Below, one piece after another: positions 1-12,258 of a stretch of DNA of 64,000 nucleotides. Within the stretch, counting starts at the first letter, position 1, and every line of letters begins with the position of its first letter. The position numbers were made by a program, and so were the translations under genes. The stretch comes from Amaranthus tricolor. Lineage: Eukaryota > Streptophyta > Magnoliopsida > Caryophyllales > Amaranthaceae. The notes beneath the pieces are model-generated. The model saw only the letters and a program-made list of their open reading frames with translations. It ran no database searches and was not told the DNA's origin. The stretch covers positions 39,802,422 through 39,866,421 of the forward strand of contig NC_080047.1 in the NCBI RefSeq assembly GCF_026212465.1, given 5' to 3'.

Positions 1-2083
1 CCGAAATGTCCTTCTCACAGGAAGTCTTTTCTTGATCTTGCTTTGACAACACCTTGTTAGTAGGTGATAGCACTTAAACCATTACCCTGCTTATTTTTTT
101 TATATCAAAAAACTGATTAAGATGAGGCAGTATTTACGGGAGCTAACTGCTCAAAATGAATGTAGTTTTCATGACAATTCCACCAATTAAGACCCCAAGA
201 TGTTTCATAACATCAAGTATTTAAGCTAGTAAAAATTGTCTGAAAGCATGAGCCAAGTTAAAATTAACGTCCAAAAGTAAATTCACCTGTGAGGTGCTTA
301 TGGTGGCAGCTTTCCAGTTTAGGGATGGACAGGTGCCCCTTTTAGCATAGAAATGCATATTCACTTCCTAAAGAGACTGGCGCGTTATGTTACTAATAAT
401 ATTAAAATGCCTAACCCAATCATAATATGACAGGGGTGCTTAGTATATCTTGAGTGTAGTTGTAAGTTTAAGTTCTTGAGTGCCTACAAAGAAAGCAAAA
501 AACTGTTATACTATTAATGATTAAGTCGTGTGACCTATGATATATTGTTGATAACATTATAGTTTACGAGTTGGGAAAGGTTCATGATTAGATGAATACT
601 CATCTTTTCTTTTGATTGATATTATTTAACCCTGGAATTTTCTTGAGTTGTGTTGCTTCTCTTAGTTTGGTTACAATTGTATATTGTTCTTTATGAATTC
701 TATTGGGAGACACAAGTTCTTTGGCTTCAGATTATAATGGACTATAGGAAAATGACTCGGTAATTATGAGTGCTTTTTATTTATGTAAAGCTGCTGATAA
801 TGTTTGCTATTGATGGTCAATCGAAAATAATCTCTTTGTTTTACAAGGATACTTTCAACTACCAAAACCCTTCCTGTGATATGGGAGCCACTTAAAGAAA
901 TTGGGGGTATGGATTGTTTTTGTTGCTAGTTGCAATTTTTTTCCTATGGCCTGTTCACAACAGATTTGATGTTGCGAGGGAAAGGGCAGGAATTAGGTGG
1001 GTGCACAAATGGTAACATCTTTCATCTACCAAACATGAGAGGTTGAGGCTTTGTTCCTCATCACTCCTAAAACTGTTAGGTGTCGTTTGGTTTGTACTTT
1101 TGGCGTATACCAACATTTGATCTTCTAGTTCTAAGGACTTCAATTTTTTGAAAGTTGATACCCTCCCATTTTTCCTCACCTTATGAAATTTGAACCTTAT
1201 TTGGCAATAATTTTCCCGTTTTTGTAACAAAGGAAGGAATTATGGTATTACATGGACTAAGATGGCTATGAAGACTTTTATATAGGGTGGTGACTGGTGA
1301 ACATACTAGCACCAGTATTGTTGTTTTTAAGTGAACATATTTTCCTTTTATGAGATAGTGATGTTGATATATGCATCCAGTTTAAGAGTGGATGATTACA
1401 GGTTTACTTTCTTCCTCTATGAACAAATATTGTGTCCACGGTGCTTTTGGTGAAATATTACGTTAAATGTCAACAAATGGAAGCTTATACATTAATTATC
1501 TGAATCTTTTTGTTTGTCAGTTGTATCTTTCAGAACAAAGAGCTGTTTGTTTTTGTAATCATTCTAAAAGGAAATGCGTAATGTTTAGTTTCTAAAATTT
1601 GCCATAAATTAAAAATATATTTATTTTGAATTAGAAGCATGTTTAAGATATTTTGAACAGCTTAATGAAATCTGGCAGGTGTCATATACATTGTCACTTA
1701 GGATGCATAGAGAAGGATTCACTTAGTATGGTGTTTCCTTTCTTTTATCTTTTGATGTTCTCTCTGATGTAGTCATGTAACTCACCTCTAACTTTTATGC
1801 ACTGTTTTTTCTTCACAGTTAATATTTGTGGATTTGGTCATTGTTGGTGGATAAATCTATTGGTACATATTTTTTGGTGGCTTGTCTTGTGGGATGCTTC
1901 ATTGTGTAAAATGTTTGGAAAACTTGCATTTTTCTCATATATAAGGTCAAACGTTGAAGCCAAAAACCGTTTGACTATTATTGGGGACACTGAAATTTAA
2001 ATTATAAGGTTCATATACTAGTTTGCATTTTTTATCCACAATTTTGTTCTTTCTAACTGCTGAAATGATGATCTTCTTTGCAG
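1..2083 (+). other. Intronic sequence upstream of the first visible ING2 exon
   Basis: No exon was recognised here. The next exon (2084-2147) starts inside the protein, so the N-terminal coding exons of this ING gene must lie left of the window and this stretch is most simply a long intron. I looked for a counterpart of the conserved ING N-terminal helices and the segment just before [11 protein letters not shown] and found none. The short open frames here lack codon bias and homology that I can see. Confidence 0.6.
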
Positions 2084-3455
2084 ATAGATAGCCATATAAA
2101 GCGTCTAGATGAAGACCTAAACTACTTTGCTGAAGATCTAAAACAAGGTATTTTGCGCAGTCAAATGCAATTTATGCTTTAACTCTATACTTGTGATAAT
2201 GCCTCAGTTACGTTCTTTCTTTGAAGTTTCTCCCTATGCGAATCTGAGGACTTTGGAGATCCACTTGTATTGTTCACTTAGCCTAATCTTTGGAGTTTGG
2301 TAATCCTTGGTGAATGTTTTGATGAGGGGAGGAGGTGTAGAAAGGCAGCCTTTTTATTGTTGGTGATATGTTTAAGAACTATTGCTTGCTTATTGACATT
2401 GTATCTCAAAGATCCTAGTCAAAATCTTCTAGTTGTGATTGTAGCCTGTATGGCTAAGTTACAGAGTTAGGCTTGAGTTCCCTTCTTGACAATTCTCTTT
2501 TGTCAATATGCAGAGGGAAAATTAGCACCAGATGAGCCTGCCATTCTTCCACCCCTTCCCATAGTTACAGCACCAAAACCTGAAAAGCAGAGGAGTGCAT
2601 ATGGAGCACCTCACTCAAGGCGCTTTAATTATAGAGATTGGGACCGTGAGCCAGACAAAGATTCAGAATTGATGCCACCTCCTGGTAGTCACAAAAGGGA
2701 TTTCCCTGTCCCTGTTGATACTGATCAACCCATTGATCCAAATGAACCAATCTACTGTGTTTGTCATCAGGTCTGTATCAGTTAAAGTATACTATTCTGT
2801 CCCCTTCAATATGCATCATTTACAAATAGGGTGTTTTCAAGTGAAGTGGGAATTCAATCACAAATAAAGAGAAATTGAATTGTGCAGATAATATTAAAAA
2901 TGAGTTGAAATATGCGGATGAGATTAAAAAAAAATAGTAATTACATTTCCAAATAAGGAAAAGAGGCAAATAAGTTAACAATCTAAAATAGAAAATGAGG
3001 TAAATCGAGATTTGAGAGGGACGGAGAGCATAGAGATTAATTCTTAGTTTTCTTTTTTAGTGGTGTAATTTGAATGTATATGATCTTGGTCAACAATTTA
3101 TCTAAATAATGCATATTCAATGTTGCAGGTTTCCTTTGGAGATATGATAGCATGTGACAATGAAGCTGTATGTTTAAACCTTTTCCCTACTATTTCAATT
3201 TTTAAATTTCATATGGCGCCCTCCTGAGCAAATTCTTTTTTGTGGATATATGATGCACATAAACACTACCAATACATGGTTGATAGCTTGTATTTATCTC
3301 GTCGATTTCTGAAAGTAACTCCAAAATGTTGTTTTCTTCAGTGCCAAGGTGGAGAATGGTTCCACTACGCATGTGTTGGACTAACGCCCGAGACAAGATT
3401 CAAAGGGAAGTGGTACTGTCCAACTTGCCGAGAGCTCCCACAATTCCGGTCTTGA
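2084..3455 (+). CDS. ING2: PHD finger protein ING2-like, 3' part (157 C-terminal residues)
   Basis: Plant INHIBITOR OF GROWTH protein, a nuclear chromatin reader. The family binds H3K4me3 through a C-terminal PHD finger and works with histone acetyltransferase complexes. Visible coding exons are 2084-2147, 2514-2770, 3129-3167 and 3342-3455, all with AG/GT borders and in frame; stop is TGA at 3453-3455. The first exon reads [21 protein letters not shown], the conserved end of the ING N-terminal helical region. Exon 2514-2770 carries a Pro-rich linker (LPPLPIV) and [12 protein letters not shown]. The PHD finger is complete: CVC at its start, [22 protein letters not shown] and KGKWYCPTC supply the C4HC3 zinc ligands, and the W of GEWFH is the usual aromatic-cage position. 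Sequence matches the Arabidopsis ING2 type (At1g54390) better than ING1, as remembered. The N-terminus is missing because the gene starts outside the window. The next gene, SINE1, follows in the same orientation. Confidence 0.9.
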
Positions 3456-4850
3456 ATCACTTGTCTGTGTTTTAGCCAACTCACAAGCCAGGTTTGACGA
3501 ACAAAATCTTACTCAGTACCCATGAAAACGATACTGTTAAGTTAACTGTCTTCTCAGATTCTGCGTGTTTTTAGGCCACATTGTAGGTGCATAAAGGGGA
3601 AAACAAGCTTCCCAGATGGTGGGACTTTTGGTTTTACTGTTAATTATGTTTATTAGTTGTAAATATGATGGCCTTGGGGTTTTGTCTCCGACAGTTTGAA
3701 AGATGTAATAAGCTGTGGACCATTAAACTCATGATTAGCTATTTCTTCCAATTAAAGTTTGTATTTGTTTTTCTAGTGACATGATTTTTTTTGGCAACGT
3801 CTAATTGATTTGATTGCCTTGTACCGCTTCTTTTATCATCATTACTCTTTACTATAAATTTCCAATGAGATGAAAGCTCAATATATGAATCACAATAGGG
3901 TTTTTCCTATTTTTAAGATGTTCGATCTCACAATTTCCTCTAAATTTAGAAGTCTCGAATATATTTATTTAGATCTCAAATACTTGAAAAAATAAAAAAT
4001 ATATTGACCCTTAAATTTTATTGTTTACTTTTGTTTTGCCAATGGAGCATAAGAAGCATTTTTCACTCTAAGATAAATGAATCAAAAACTTCCTCCATGT
4101 AATTATATATTTGAGTGGTAATTTTGATTAATTTCTTACTTTTATACTATTAGAGTTTGATTCCTTGTCTAAGAACAGTAATGATGAGGAAGAAAAAAAA
4201 TTAAATTTTGAATTGAGTTTTGAAAAATAAAGACTATTTTAAGATTCTTAGGGGAATAATGTCAAGTGTTAAAGAATCGATTCAACTAAAAGCTTAAATT
4301 GATGAATAAAATTCTAAGGTATATTTTATACTCTAACGCACTCTCTCACACGAGAACCCTTTAAGAGACCTATCTCGTACCAGGAGTACATCAACAATGG
4401 CTTAGGCCTCTAGTTTTTTTAAGGGCACAATTTACAAAATAAATTTAATGTCATAGTAAAGTAACGTTTTAAAATCTGAATTTACACTATTTTATGACTA
4501 TCATTAATGTCATTATTCATCAATTTCATTAAAATTCAATTCGCGCTCTAAATTCTCTTTGAATTCCCATAACAAAAAACTCTTTCAACTAATCAAATTA
4601 AATTTACTTCATCTTTTCTATCATTAATGTGAATTCACTTATGAAATACTCACCTTCTCATCTTCACTCAAATTCTATTTTTCTTAAATTTGCAAAGAAG
4701 TGAAGAACTCAAGAAATAACCATTAAATATGAACTACTGAAAATATTGTTCATTTCTTCTTTTTGACTTTATCTTTTTTTTTTCTTGTTTGTAAATTTTC
4801 TTATATTCGTCCTCAAAACACAATGAACGAAACGTCGCCGTCACGGACAC
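3456..4850. other. ING2 3' UTR and AT-rich spacer
   Basis: The first ~300 bases are probably the ING2 3' UTR; the T-rich and AATTAAA-like stretch near 3750 is a plausible 3' end. The remainder is AT-rich spacer leading to the SINE1 promoter. No open frame, repeat or RNA gene was recognised. Confidence 0.5.
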
Positions 4851-5691
4851 TATAAAGCGCGCAAATCTGGCAACCAATTCAAACTTGTAAACAAATTACA
4901 CATTTTCATAAATACAATACCCCAATATTCAAACAAATTCAAAATAAATACTTGTAAGGACTTAATGCTGTAATAATTTTTGTAAAACCCTAAAAATCCC
5001 TTCTCTGTTCATGCATTACAACTGCTTTCTTCTCATTTTTTTCATCTCTTTTCTTTCATAAGATTTCGGCAACATCAATTTCTTTCACACCCTTTTTTAT
5101 TTTTTTGATTTGATTGATTTCCCTTAAACAAAGTTACTCTTTCACAATCTCCAACGGGAACTCAGCTTTCATCTTTCTTATCTGCATATCCCTGGTAATT
5201 TCAATCCTGTACAGTTGTAATGTCAATATCTTTGCTCCAATAGAGGTTTTGGGGTTAAATTCTGGGATTTCATGGTGTCATTGATCTGGGTTTTAGTTAA
5301 GTTTGATGGGTTTTTAATATTTCAGCATAAAATGTGTTTACATATTGGATATCGTATATCAAATTCTTCTGAGATAAACAAATTAGTTAAAAAGTTGAGA
5401 ATTTGAGAATTTTATCTTCGCTTATGATTTTATAAATAAAATTTATAATTGAACAAAATACTTATTTTCGAACACAATCTTAGTGTATTATTTTGAATAT
5501 TGAGTTTTTTACCATTGTAAATTTCATTACTTTCATTTATTTTGTGATTCTTAAAGCAAATTGGATGCGGGTTTTTCAATTCTTATGCAAATTTGAAATA
5601 GGTTGTTGAATTCTTTAGCATATATACGAAGAATTCAAAAAAAAAAGTGAATTGTACTAATTTGTTGTAAAAATCTGAACCAGGTTACCAA
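4851..5691 (+). promoter_or_regulatory. SINE1 promoter and 5' UTR with a likely 5' UTR intron
   Basis: A TATA-like TATAAAG lies at 4851-4857. The leader is pyrimidine-rich. A donor at 5194/5195 (CCTG|GTAATT) and an acceptor at 5683/5684 (ACCAG|GTTACC) fit a 5' UTR intron ending 8 bases before the ATG at 5692. The acceptor and start region occur again, decayed, at 11.6-11.8 kb. Transcript data would be needed to confirm the intron. Confidence 0.5.
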
Positions 5692-8035
5692 ATGGGTAGG
5701 AATTTGAGCCCTGCATTGCGTCAAGAACTAGCAAATCTAGAAAAAGATTCAGATAGTAGAAGATCTGCAATGAAAGCATTGAAATTACATGTGAAAGATA
5801 TGGATTCGAAAGCCATTCCCCTCTTTCTTGCTCAAGTTTCCGAGACCAAAGAATCCGGTTGCTCTCCTGGAGAGTACACCATTTCAATCTATGAAGTTCT
5901 TGCTAGGCTTCATGGACCTAACATTTTGCCCCAATTAGATGATATCATGTCTTCAATCATTAAGACTTTAACTACTAGTGGAGGATCATTTCCTCTTCAA
6001 CAAGCCTGTTCTAAGGTAGTTCCTGCAATTGGAAGGTATATGATTGAACCAACTACACAACTTGAGAAGAAAAAGACGATTATCCGTTCGCTTTGTAAGC
6101 CTCTTTCAGACTCTCTTTTGGGTACCCAAGAGAGTTTATCTTGTGGGGCTGCCTTATGTTTGAAAGCCCTTGTGGATAGTGATGATTGGAGGTTTGCTTC
6201 TGATGAATTGGTGAATGAAGTTTGTCTAAAGCTTGCTAGTGCGATGGAGGATAAGGCGACTCAAACGAATTCTCATATGGGTTTGTTGATGTCGTTGGCT
6301 AAGCACAATAGTCACATAGTCGAGGCTTATGCGGGGTTATTGATTCGTGCTGCATTGAATATCTTGAATGATGGGTTATCTAAGAATTCGCAGAAGCGTT
6401 TGACAGCCATTCAGATGGTGCATTCATTAATGAAGTGTTTAGATATCAGGAGTATTTTCTCGGAGCGAGACTCTATTATTGAGGCGATGGAGAAATGTCA
6501 GTCTGATCAAATGCCGTATGTTAGGGGAGCTGCGTTCGAAGCAATGCAAACCGCTAAAAGATTACTAGTAGAGGAATTGTCGAAGATCAGTTGTGATGAG
6601 GATTCGGTGACTGGCTCCAATTTTAGTAGGAGTAGTAATAGTGTGAGACGAAACTTTTCAAGTTCAGGGAGTCAGTCACCTGAATCTGTGTCACCCGAAT
6701 CAAAAGCCCTTGATTTATTTTCCGAGTCTTTCATGGATTCTTCAATTTCGATGACTCAATCTTCGTGTAATACGAGGAAAAAGGTGAATAAGAAGCAGTG
6801 GAATCAAGAAAATGGATTCTCCAAAGATGCTAGTGAAAACTACAGATCGCGTGCATCCACAGAACAAGATGAAGGTTCTGATAATAGAAGTTATTCTGAT
6901 GCATTTCCCGGGTCTATTCCTTGTAGTATGGAGAATGGAGTGTCGAGGAACCGCCCTCGGAGTCTAGCAAACGGTGCAGTCAGAAGGCGACCGCAGACTC
7001 CTGCTAACGGAGCTTTAAGAACTCGACCCCAAAGTCCAATGGACGGAGCAATGAGAAGCCAAACTCCTAGTCCACAGGTAAAATGATTTACATAATCCCA
7101 GTGTTTAGTTTTCTTGCATAGGATTAGATGAAAGCATAGTATAGTTCTGCTACATAAACAAGTAAAATTTGACATGAGTCTAGAAACATGCCAATTTGTG
7201 AACACAAGACCTAGCGCGACATGTTCCAACACGAACTCAAAATACACCCAAATGCGCACCTCTACCTGTATTTTTGCTGTTGTAATTTGCTGTCGTGTTT
7301 ATTCGTATGCAGTATGCTATGCTTTACATGGTTGCGCGAAGATGCAAAATACGAACATACTGATTTTAGTCTATGACTGATCTGCTTGCTGATTTCAGGG
7401 ATGCCTATAGATTAAGTTACTTATATGCTATAACATGCTAGAGAACATTTCAATTTGATGCCCATTTTAGGAAGAAGAACTCAAGGGCCCCATATTTAGT
7501 CCATCGACTATTGTTCTTTTTATGCAAGAAATTGCTTAGCTTAACCTAACAAAGTTCCTCTCGGTGTTTACAGAGGACGCGCTCTCAGATTGATGTCGAT
7601 AACATCAAGATCTTTAGTACTCCAAGGAAGCTTGTTTGCTCACTTCAGGATCATGATGAGAATTCTAACTATGACAATCAATCTAGAAGGCGGGGAAGTT
7701 CATACACATCCAATCGCGATTGGAGACCTATCGCTAACTATGATGATAATGGCTGCTTAAACAACCATAGATCCAAAAATGGATTTGAAGATAACCTCTG
7801 TGGTTCTACCTCAGAATCAGTCTTATCAACTGAAAATGTTTTGGCCATTGCTAATGGCAACGTCTCTCCTAAAATGCTCGATAGAGGTCAAATTCAATCT
7901 ATAAAGACAGTGAAAGCTTCAGGGAGGAAGATTTCCACTTTGGTCTTGTTCATCTTCTTGTTAATAACTTTAGGTCTTGCATCAGTTTTGTTGATAGGTG
8001 AGCAGGATGAAAACCGTAACCTCGTTCCAACGTAG
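5692..8035 (+). CDS. SINE1: SINE1-type KASH protein (armadillo-repeat nuclear envelope protein)
   Basis: Plant SUN-interacting nuclear envelope protein, 615 aa from two coding exons, 5692-7077 and 7574-8035 (CACAG|GT; ACAG|AGG). The family sits in the outer nuclear membrane, binds SUN proteins through a C-terminal KASH tail and links to the cytoskeleton; SINE1 acts on actin and nuclear position in guard cells. The N-terminus MGRNLSPALRQELANLEKDS and the helical repeats to about residue 300 are the conserved ARM region. Residues about 300-460 are Ser-, Asn- and Arg-rich with four 12-residue repeats at 413-460. A single hydrophobic segment (about 583-603) is followed by 12 residues ending LVPT, the xVPT terminus expected of a plant KASH peptide. 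Start chosen as the conserved MGRN. The genome may hold one co-orthologue of Arabidopsis SINE1 and SINE2; proximity to ING2 favours the SINE1 name. Confidence 0.9.
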
Positions 8036-8316
8036 GCATTTAGTTTATGTACCATGATTAGTGTAATGGAGACAACTACATATTAGTCAGTCGACTCGAG
8101 ATGTTTCATCTAGGGTTATCTAGGGTTAGATCTACGCAATCTTACCCTTGTTTTTGTTCATTTCTGTGTTATCTTCTTTTGGGTGTATGTACAAATTGCT
8201 CATTATTCAAGAGTTAAGGTTCCACAAAGTGACATGGATGAAGGAAATTTAGTTTCAATATAAAAAACCAATCAAGTTACAAGGATATTTTCTTTACAAG
8301 TAGAAGTAATTACAAA
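8036..8316. other. Convergent 3' ends of SINE1 and the NDF gene
   Basis: 281 bases between the SINE1 stop (+) and the NDF-family stop (-). Both 3' UTRs must lie here, so the transcripts may overlap tail to tail. A short direct repeat, TCTAGGGTTATCTAGGGTTA, lies near 8109. No other feature is seen. Confidence 0.5.
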
Positions 8317-11124
8317 TTATGTGAGATTATCATGCTCAATAACTTGAGCACCCCTCCATTCCTCGCCTGGGTTAACAGTAACTGGTACCAACATTGCAGC
8401 AGGGCCAGTGCAGATGAAATAATCCCTGCCATATTTATCAAAGAAGGATCCTGGGCTCGATAAGTATATGTCCTCGAAACCCAGTCTGATCACTCGAAAT
8501 ACGAGCCCTTTTCCCTGAAACGTAAAAAATGTAGGTGTTTCAGAGACGATTGTACAATACAGTTGCACCGAAATAAGACAGCATCGGAAAAATATGCATT
8601 TTAGTGTCGTTCCAATAGTTTTCTTGTTCCTCACCATCGAAGAATCTAAATTTACAAACTTACTTTGACGGAACATATATCAGAGTTCATTAGGAGCATG
8701 CAGTCCAAGTAATGTGGTGACATTTTTGAGATCGAATATCAGAGAACATATTCTAGGATTTCAACGATAAGCTTAAGTTTTTGGTTGAGTTAATATCTTG
8801 ACATAGTATCAGAAGCCAACGTTATGGAAGGTCACGGGTTTGAATGTCATCCAAGTCTCATTTCAAGTGGAAATCTTTCGTGTCAGGTATGAAGAGGACC
8901 TGTGTTGTACTACACTTTTATCCCAAAGACTCGTGTGAGGTGGTGTGATAGGGTATATAACATATCATGAGCTTTAACTGCTGAGTTGGTTTCCTGACTA
9001 TATTGTTGCTACATAACTAAAAAGCATGTATCGGCAATTAAGCATAGCAAGTTTTCTTTAAGCTGTACTGTTAGCTTGGTATCACATTGGGTTTCTAATT
9101 ATAGTAATAACTACAAAACTGGTAACAATGAACTGGAAACAACAAAAGAAGGTTAAAAAGACCGTGATTACCTGATCAACCGTCTCATATTTTGATGGTG
9201 GAGTTCGGAAGAATGCCTTGGATCTCTCCGTAGGAGGCGCTGTATATACCCTGCTAAATTTATTCTTGAGAATGGTAATTGGTTCATTTTGGGTAGTCCA
9301 TTGACCAGTCTTTGGAGGAGACTCAGAGCTGAATGAGAACAAGCCAGGTTCGTCGACTTTCATGGCCTCGCTAGGGGAGAGAATCTCGAAAGGTGAAGAT
9401 AACGGGGGGTGGGAACAATAAGAGCAACCCTGCAGTCCTTGTATTCCTGATCCATCGCGTTTTTTGAATTTGAGATGACTAAGTATCGCACTTGTAAGAT
9501 CTAATGACTTACGACCATTGTTCTTCACAAGAACTGCTGATGCCATGCTTTCAGGATACAGGGAAACTACATAGGTTATGTCGAGACTTCCACTAGTACA
9601 ACCCAATTCCACCTGCAAGAACAATCGTATAACGAAGTGAACTGGTATCAATGTCGATAGTTTATTATCTAGTTGCAAATAACGAGTCTTCTACTCGACT
9701 TATTTCAGAAATTATCATCTTCATTAACGATTTTTTTGGCCTTTTTCCATCCCGATCTATAAGACTATGATGATAGATGATCAAAATCATTGAAGAAAAA
9801 GCGTTGTGATCGTTCACAATAAGCTTCTTAGAGGAAGCTTTTAGATTCATCATAAAGTAATAAGTATGCATTCTACTCTCAACGATTAGGCTAACTCATG
9901 TAGAAATAAAGTATGGTTCCTAAATCTCAATTTAGAATTTTTTTTATTTTGGGTAAGTTAGAGAATCATAGGCAAGGGGAGTTGGGGATATAATATTATA
10001 ATCCTTTCTGTAGGCGGTGAAAATGGTTCTCACAATTTTTTTTTTCGTTTTTTAATATGATCCGCAAAATTCAAAATTTTGTCTTATCCAATCAATAATT
10101 AAATTACTCTTTAGTTTTTGTCACTCCCCTTAGTAGCAAACTCAAAGTGCCAAATAACTATTTTCTAAATAAAATATCACATAAAGTCTTCCTCTTCACA
10201 AATATTATTTATAAACATAGAGAATTGTAGGAATACTTATGCCAATTTAATAGTAAATTCAAAATTTCACAAATGAACAATAACACACTGAAACCCTTTT
10301 CACAAATATTTTTTGTAATTTCAAAATTTAGAGAATTAATCGAGGGAAATTCTGAGGAAAAAAATTATCGTCAATAATACCATAATTTGTTAATCTCTCT
10401 ACAATAATATCAAGTATATTAACTAATTTACAAATTTATTTTGCATATAATCTTATATAGTTAAATTATTTAACAATGTTGGGTATATTATAAGAAAACA
10501 CCGTTAAATTGGTATTATTCGAAAAGTTGGTATTATTATAGAAAAATAAGGAAAAAATTATATTATTCTCGATAATTTTTCTAATTTTGATCATTTAAAA
10601 GGTGTCCGGCTGCACAAGAAATTCAATATCAAACAGATGATCAAATAATGTACCTGAACAGCATCAAAAGAATCAGAATCAACATCCTTAACAAACCATT
10701 CAACCCCAGTAAGCACAGACCCTTTCGGGGTCGCCGAACCAGGCTCAGACCTTCTAAAAGGGTCAGGTTTCTTAGCAGAAACAACAGGTTGAGTAACATC
10801 ATTAACCACTAACCCAACCCCACCTTTGGAATTAGGAAATGTGTACAAAACCTCCTCAAATCCATCATCTTTCCAGTAAACTTTAGGCTTATAAGAGGTA
10901 ATATGTGCATTGGATAGGTGCAGTTTCAGTGAGCTTCCATTTCTGACACTAAGCTCAACAATGGGAGTGTTAATTGTGGGATCAGTTGAATCTAAGAAGT
11001 TAATACCTTTTCTTCCAAATTGATCATTGAGAGATTCAATTAGAGAAGAAGGTGTTGATGTTAATGATGATTTGGTGATTGTGGTGATGGGTTTCAAATG
11101 GGTGAATGGGAGAAGAGAGGCCAT
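8317..11124 (-). CDS. NDF5: NDH-dependent cyclic electron flow protein, NDF5/NDF2 family (galactose-mutarotase-like fold)
   Basis: Nuclear-encoded chloroplast protein of the family that includes NDF2 (PnsB2), a subunit of the thylakoid NDH complex, and its paralogue NDF5; both are needed for NDH-dependent cyclic electron flow and have an aldose-1-epimerase-like fold. Three exons on the minus strand: 10654-11124, 9172-9612, 8317-8514, giving 369 aa close to the family's ~350. The N-terminal 40 residues ([20 protein letters not shown]) are Ser/Thr-rich and poor in acid, as in a transit peptide. The middle contains [20 protein letters not shown] and a Lys-Trp-rich segment ([14 protein letters not shown]) typical of the mutarotase-like part; the C-terminus reads [20 protein letters not shown] cannot separate NDF5 from NDF2 with confidence from sequence alone. 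Intron 1 holds a MITE at 10356-10582. The 3' end faces SINE1. Confidence 0.75.
10356..10582. mobile_element. MITE with ~55-bp inverted ends (family A), in NDF intron 1
   Basis: The left end (GGAAAAAAATTATCG, then AATAATACCATAATTTG) matches the inverted right end (GAAAAATTATCGAGAATAATA) over about 55 bases, and there is no coding capacity. A related copy with the same ends lies at 16482-16752 in the 5' UTR intron of the first ECT gene. The superfamily is not assigned. Confidence 0.6.
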
Positions 11125-11598
11125 TCAATTAGGGTAGGAGATGATGGGGGTGAGGTTTGAGTTCTTTTCATCCTCTTTTTTTTGGGTTTGTGAAATGAGA
11201 TTATGTTTAAGGGTGGTGTGGGACACACAAACACCCTTTTTTGGCTTCAAACGAACTATGTATGTTTTGTTCTCCTTTTGTATTATGTTTTTATTTCTGA
11301 GTTTGCTATAAAAAATGATGTTTTTTTTTATATTATTTTTTTAGTCCTATAATTTAATTTTACTTATTAATCACTCTAAATTTGTCATAATTATAATTTT
11401 TATAAAATTAAAATTTTGATAAGTTAATAGAATATGACAGAAAATAAGAAATTTGTAACAGATTTAATAAAGATAGAGCTCGTAGAAGATAATAGGAAAA
11501 AAATATGAATTTACAACCAAAAAACATTTCTTGAGACTATCTCATCATAAGACGAAATTGTAATTCTTTAAGTAAATTTGATACGGATTTGTCAGTTA
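11125..11598. other. NDF promoter side and AT-rich spacer
   Basis: Upstream region of the minus-strand NDF gene. The first ~100 bases are probably its 5' UTR. No clear TATA or conserved box was recognised, and no open frame is supported. Confidence 0.4.
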
Positions 11599-11817
11599 TA
11601 ATTGGTTGTTGAATACTTTAGCATATACTCTTTCCGTCCCTACCAAAATTCACCATATAATTCAAAATTGTAAGTTTTTTAAGCAATCAAAAGGTGTAAA
11701 CTCATAGGAATAGGGAGAATACATTTTAAAAAATCATAAAAATAATGAATAGTACTGATTTGTCATAAAAATCTGAACCAGGTTGCCAAATGGGTAGGTT
11801 TTATATAGAAAAAGATG
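11599..11817 (+). pseudogene. Duplicated fragment of the SINE1 5' region and start codon, split by a MITE
   Basis: Two blocks match the SINE1 leader and start. 11601-11624 (TTGGTTGTTGAATACTTTAG) matches 5600-5625. 11759-11800 (AAAATCTGAACCAGG, then CCAAATGGGTAGG) matches 5660-5700, including the intron acceptor and ATG context. The weaker match AGAAAAAGAT at 11807 recalls the first SINE1 codons. The two blocks are separated by a MITE-like insert at 11625-11722. Only ~120 bases of homology remain, so there is no coding potential. This is a partial dispersed duplication of the neighbouring gene. Confidence 0.7.
11625..11722. mobile_element. Short Stowaway-like MITE inside the SINE1-derived fragment
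   Basis: About 98 bases with inverted ends TACTCTTTCCGTCCCTA and, on the other strand, TATTCTCCCTATTCC, resembling Stowaway/Tc1-mariner MITE termini (CTCCCTCCGTC) with a TA target. It interrupts sequence that is continuous in the SINE1 leader. Confidence 0.55.
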
Positions 11818-12258
11818 GAAAGCACAAAAGTGACTCTTTTAAGAATTTGCTATGAAAATATATAGCCTTGTAATTAATAAAATATTCTAAAACTCCGATC
11901 AATTACATCAAGTCTTCCTATGCAACTTAGCTACTACTACCATGCCAAATCCTTTCACTAAAAACGGCATATTATCTGCCCTGAAGAGGCTACATAAAAT
12001 TTTAAAAAAAATAAACATAAAATAAAAAAAAATAAAAACAACCATTTTTTGCAGAACTATCCCACCTCACCTCAAAAAAAATGGAAAGAGAAAAAAAAAA
12101 AAAAAAAAGGTAAAGTCTGAATGAGTAAAATGGGAACACCTATAAACTAGCTTAATTATTAAGCTCAAAACTAAAAACTATGCTGGACTCTCACTCTGCA
12201 ATCAAAAACTTGTGAATTTGCCAGCCATCATGTGATATATTCATCACATTCAACCATA
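11818..12258 (-). other. 3' flank and 3' UTR of the first ECT gene
   Basis: From about 11910 rightward this stretch aligns with 20505-20824 downstream of the second ECT gene (shared CTATGCAACTTAGCT, TTATCTGCCC, AAGAGGCTACAT), so it is inside the tandem duplication and most of it is probably 3' UTR. It contains A-rich tracts near 12002-12110. No separate gene is seen. Confidence 0.55.

Noticed and set aside
6891..7259. 122-residue open frame on the minus strand inside SINE1
   Set aside because: It is an antisense shadow of the 12-residue repeat region of the real SINE1 exon.
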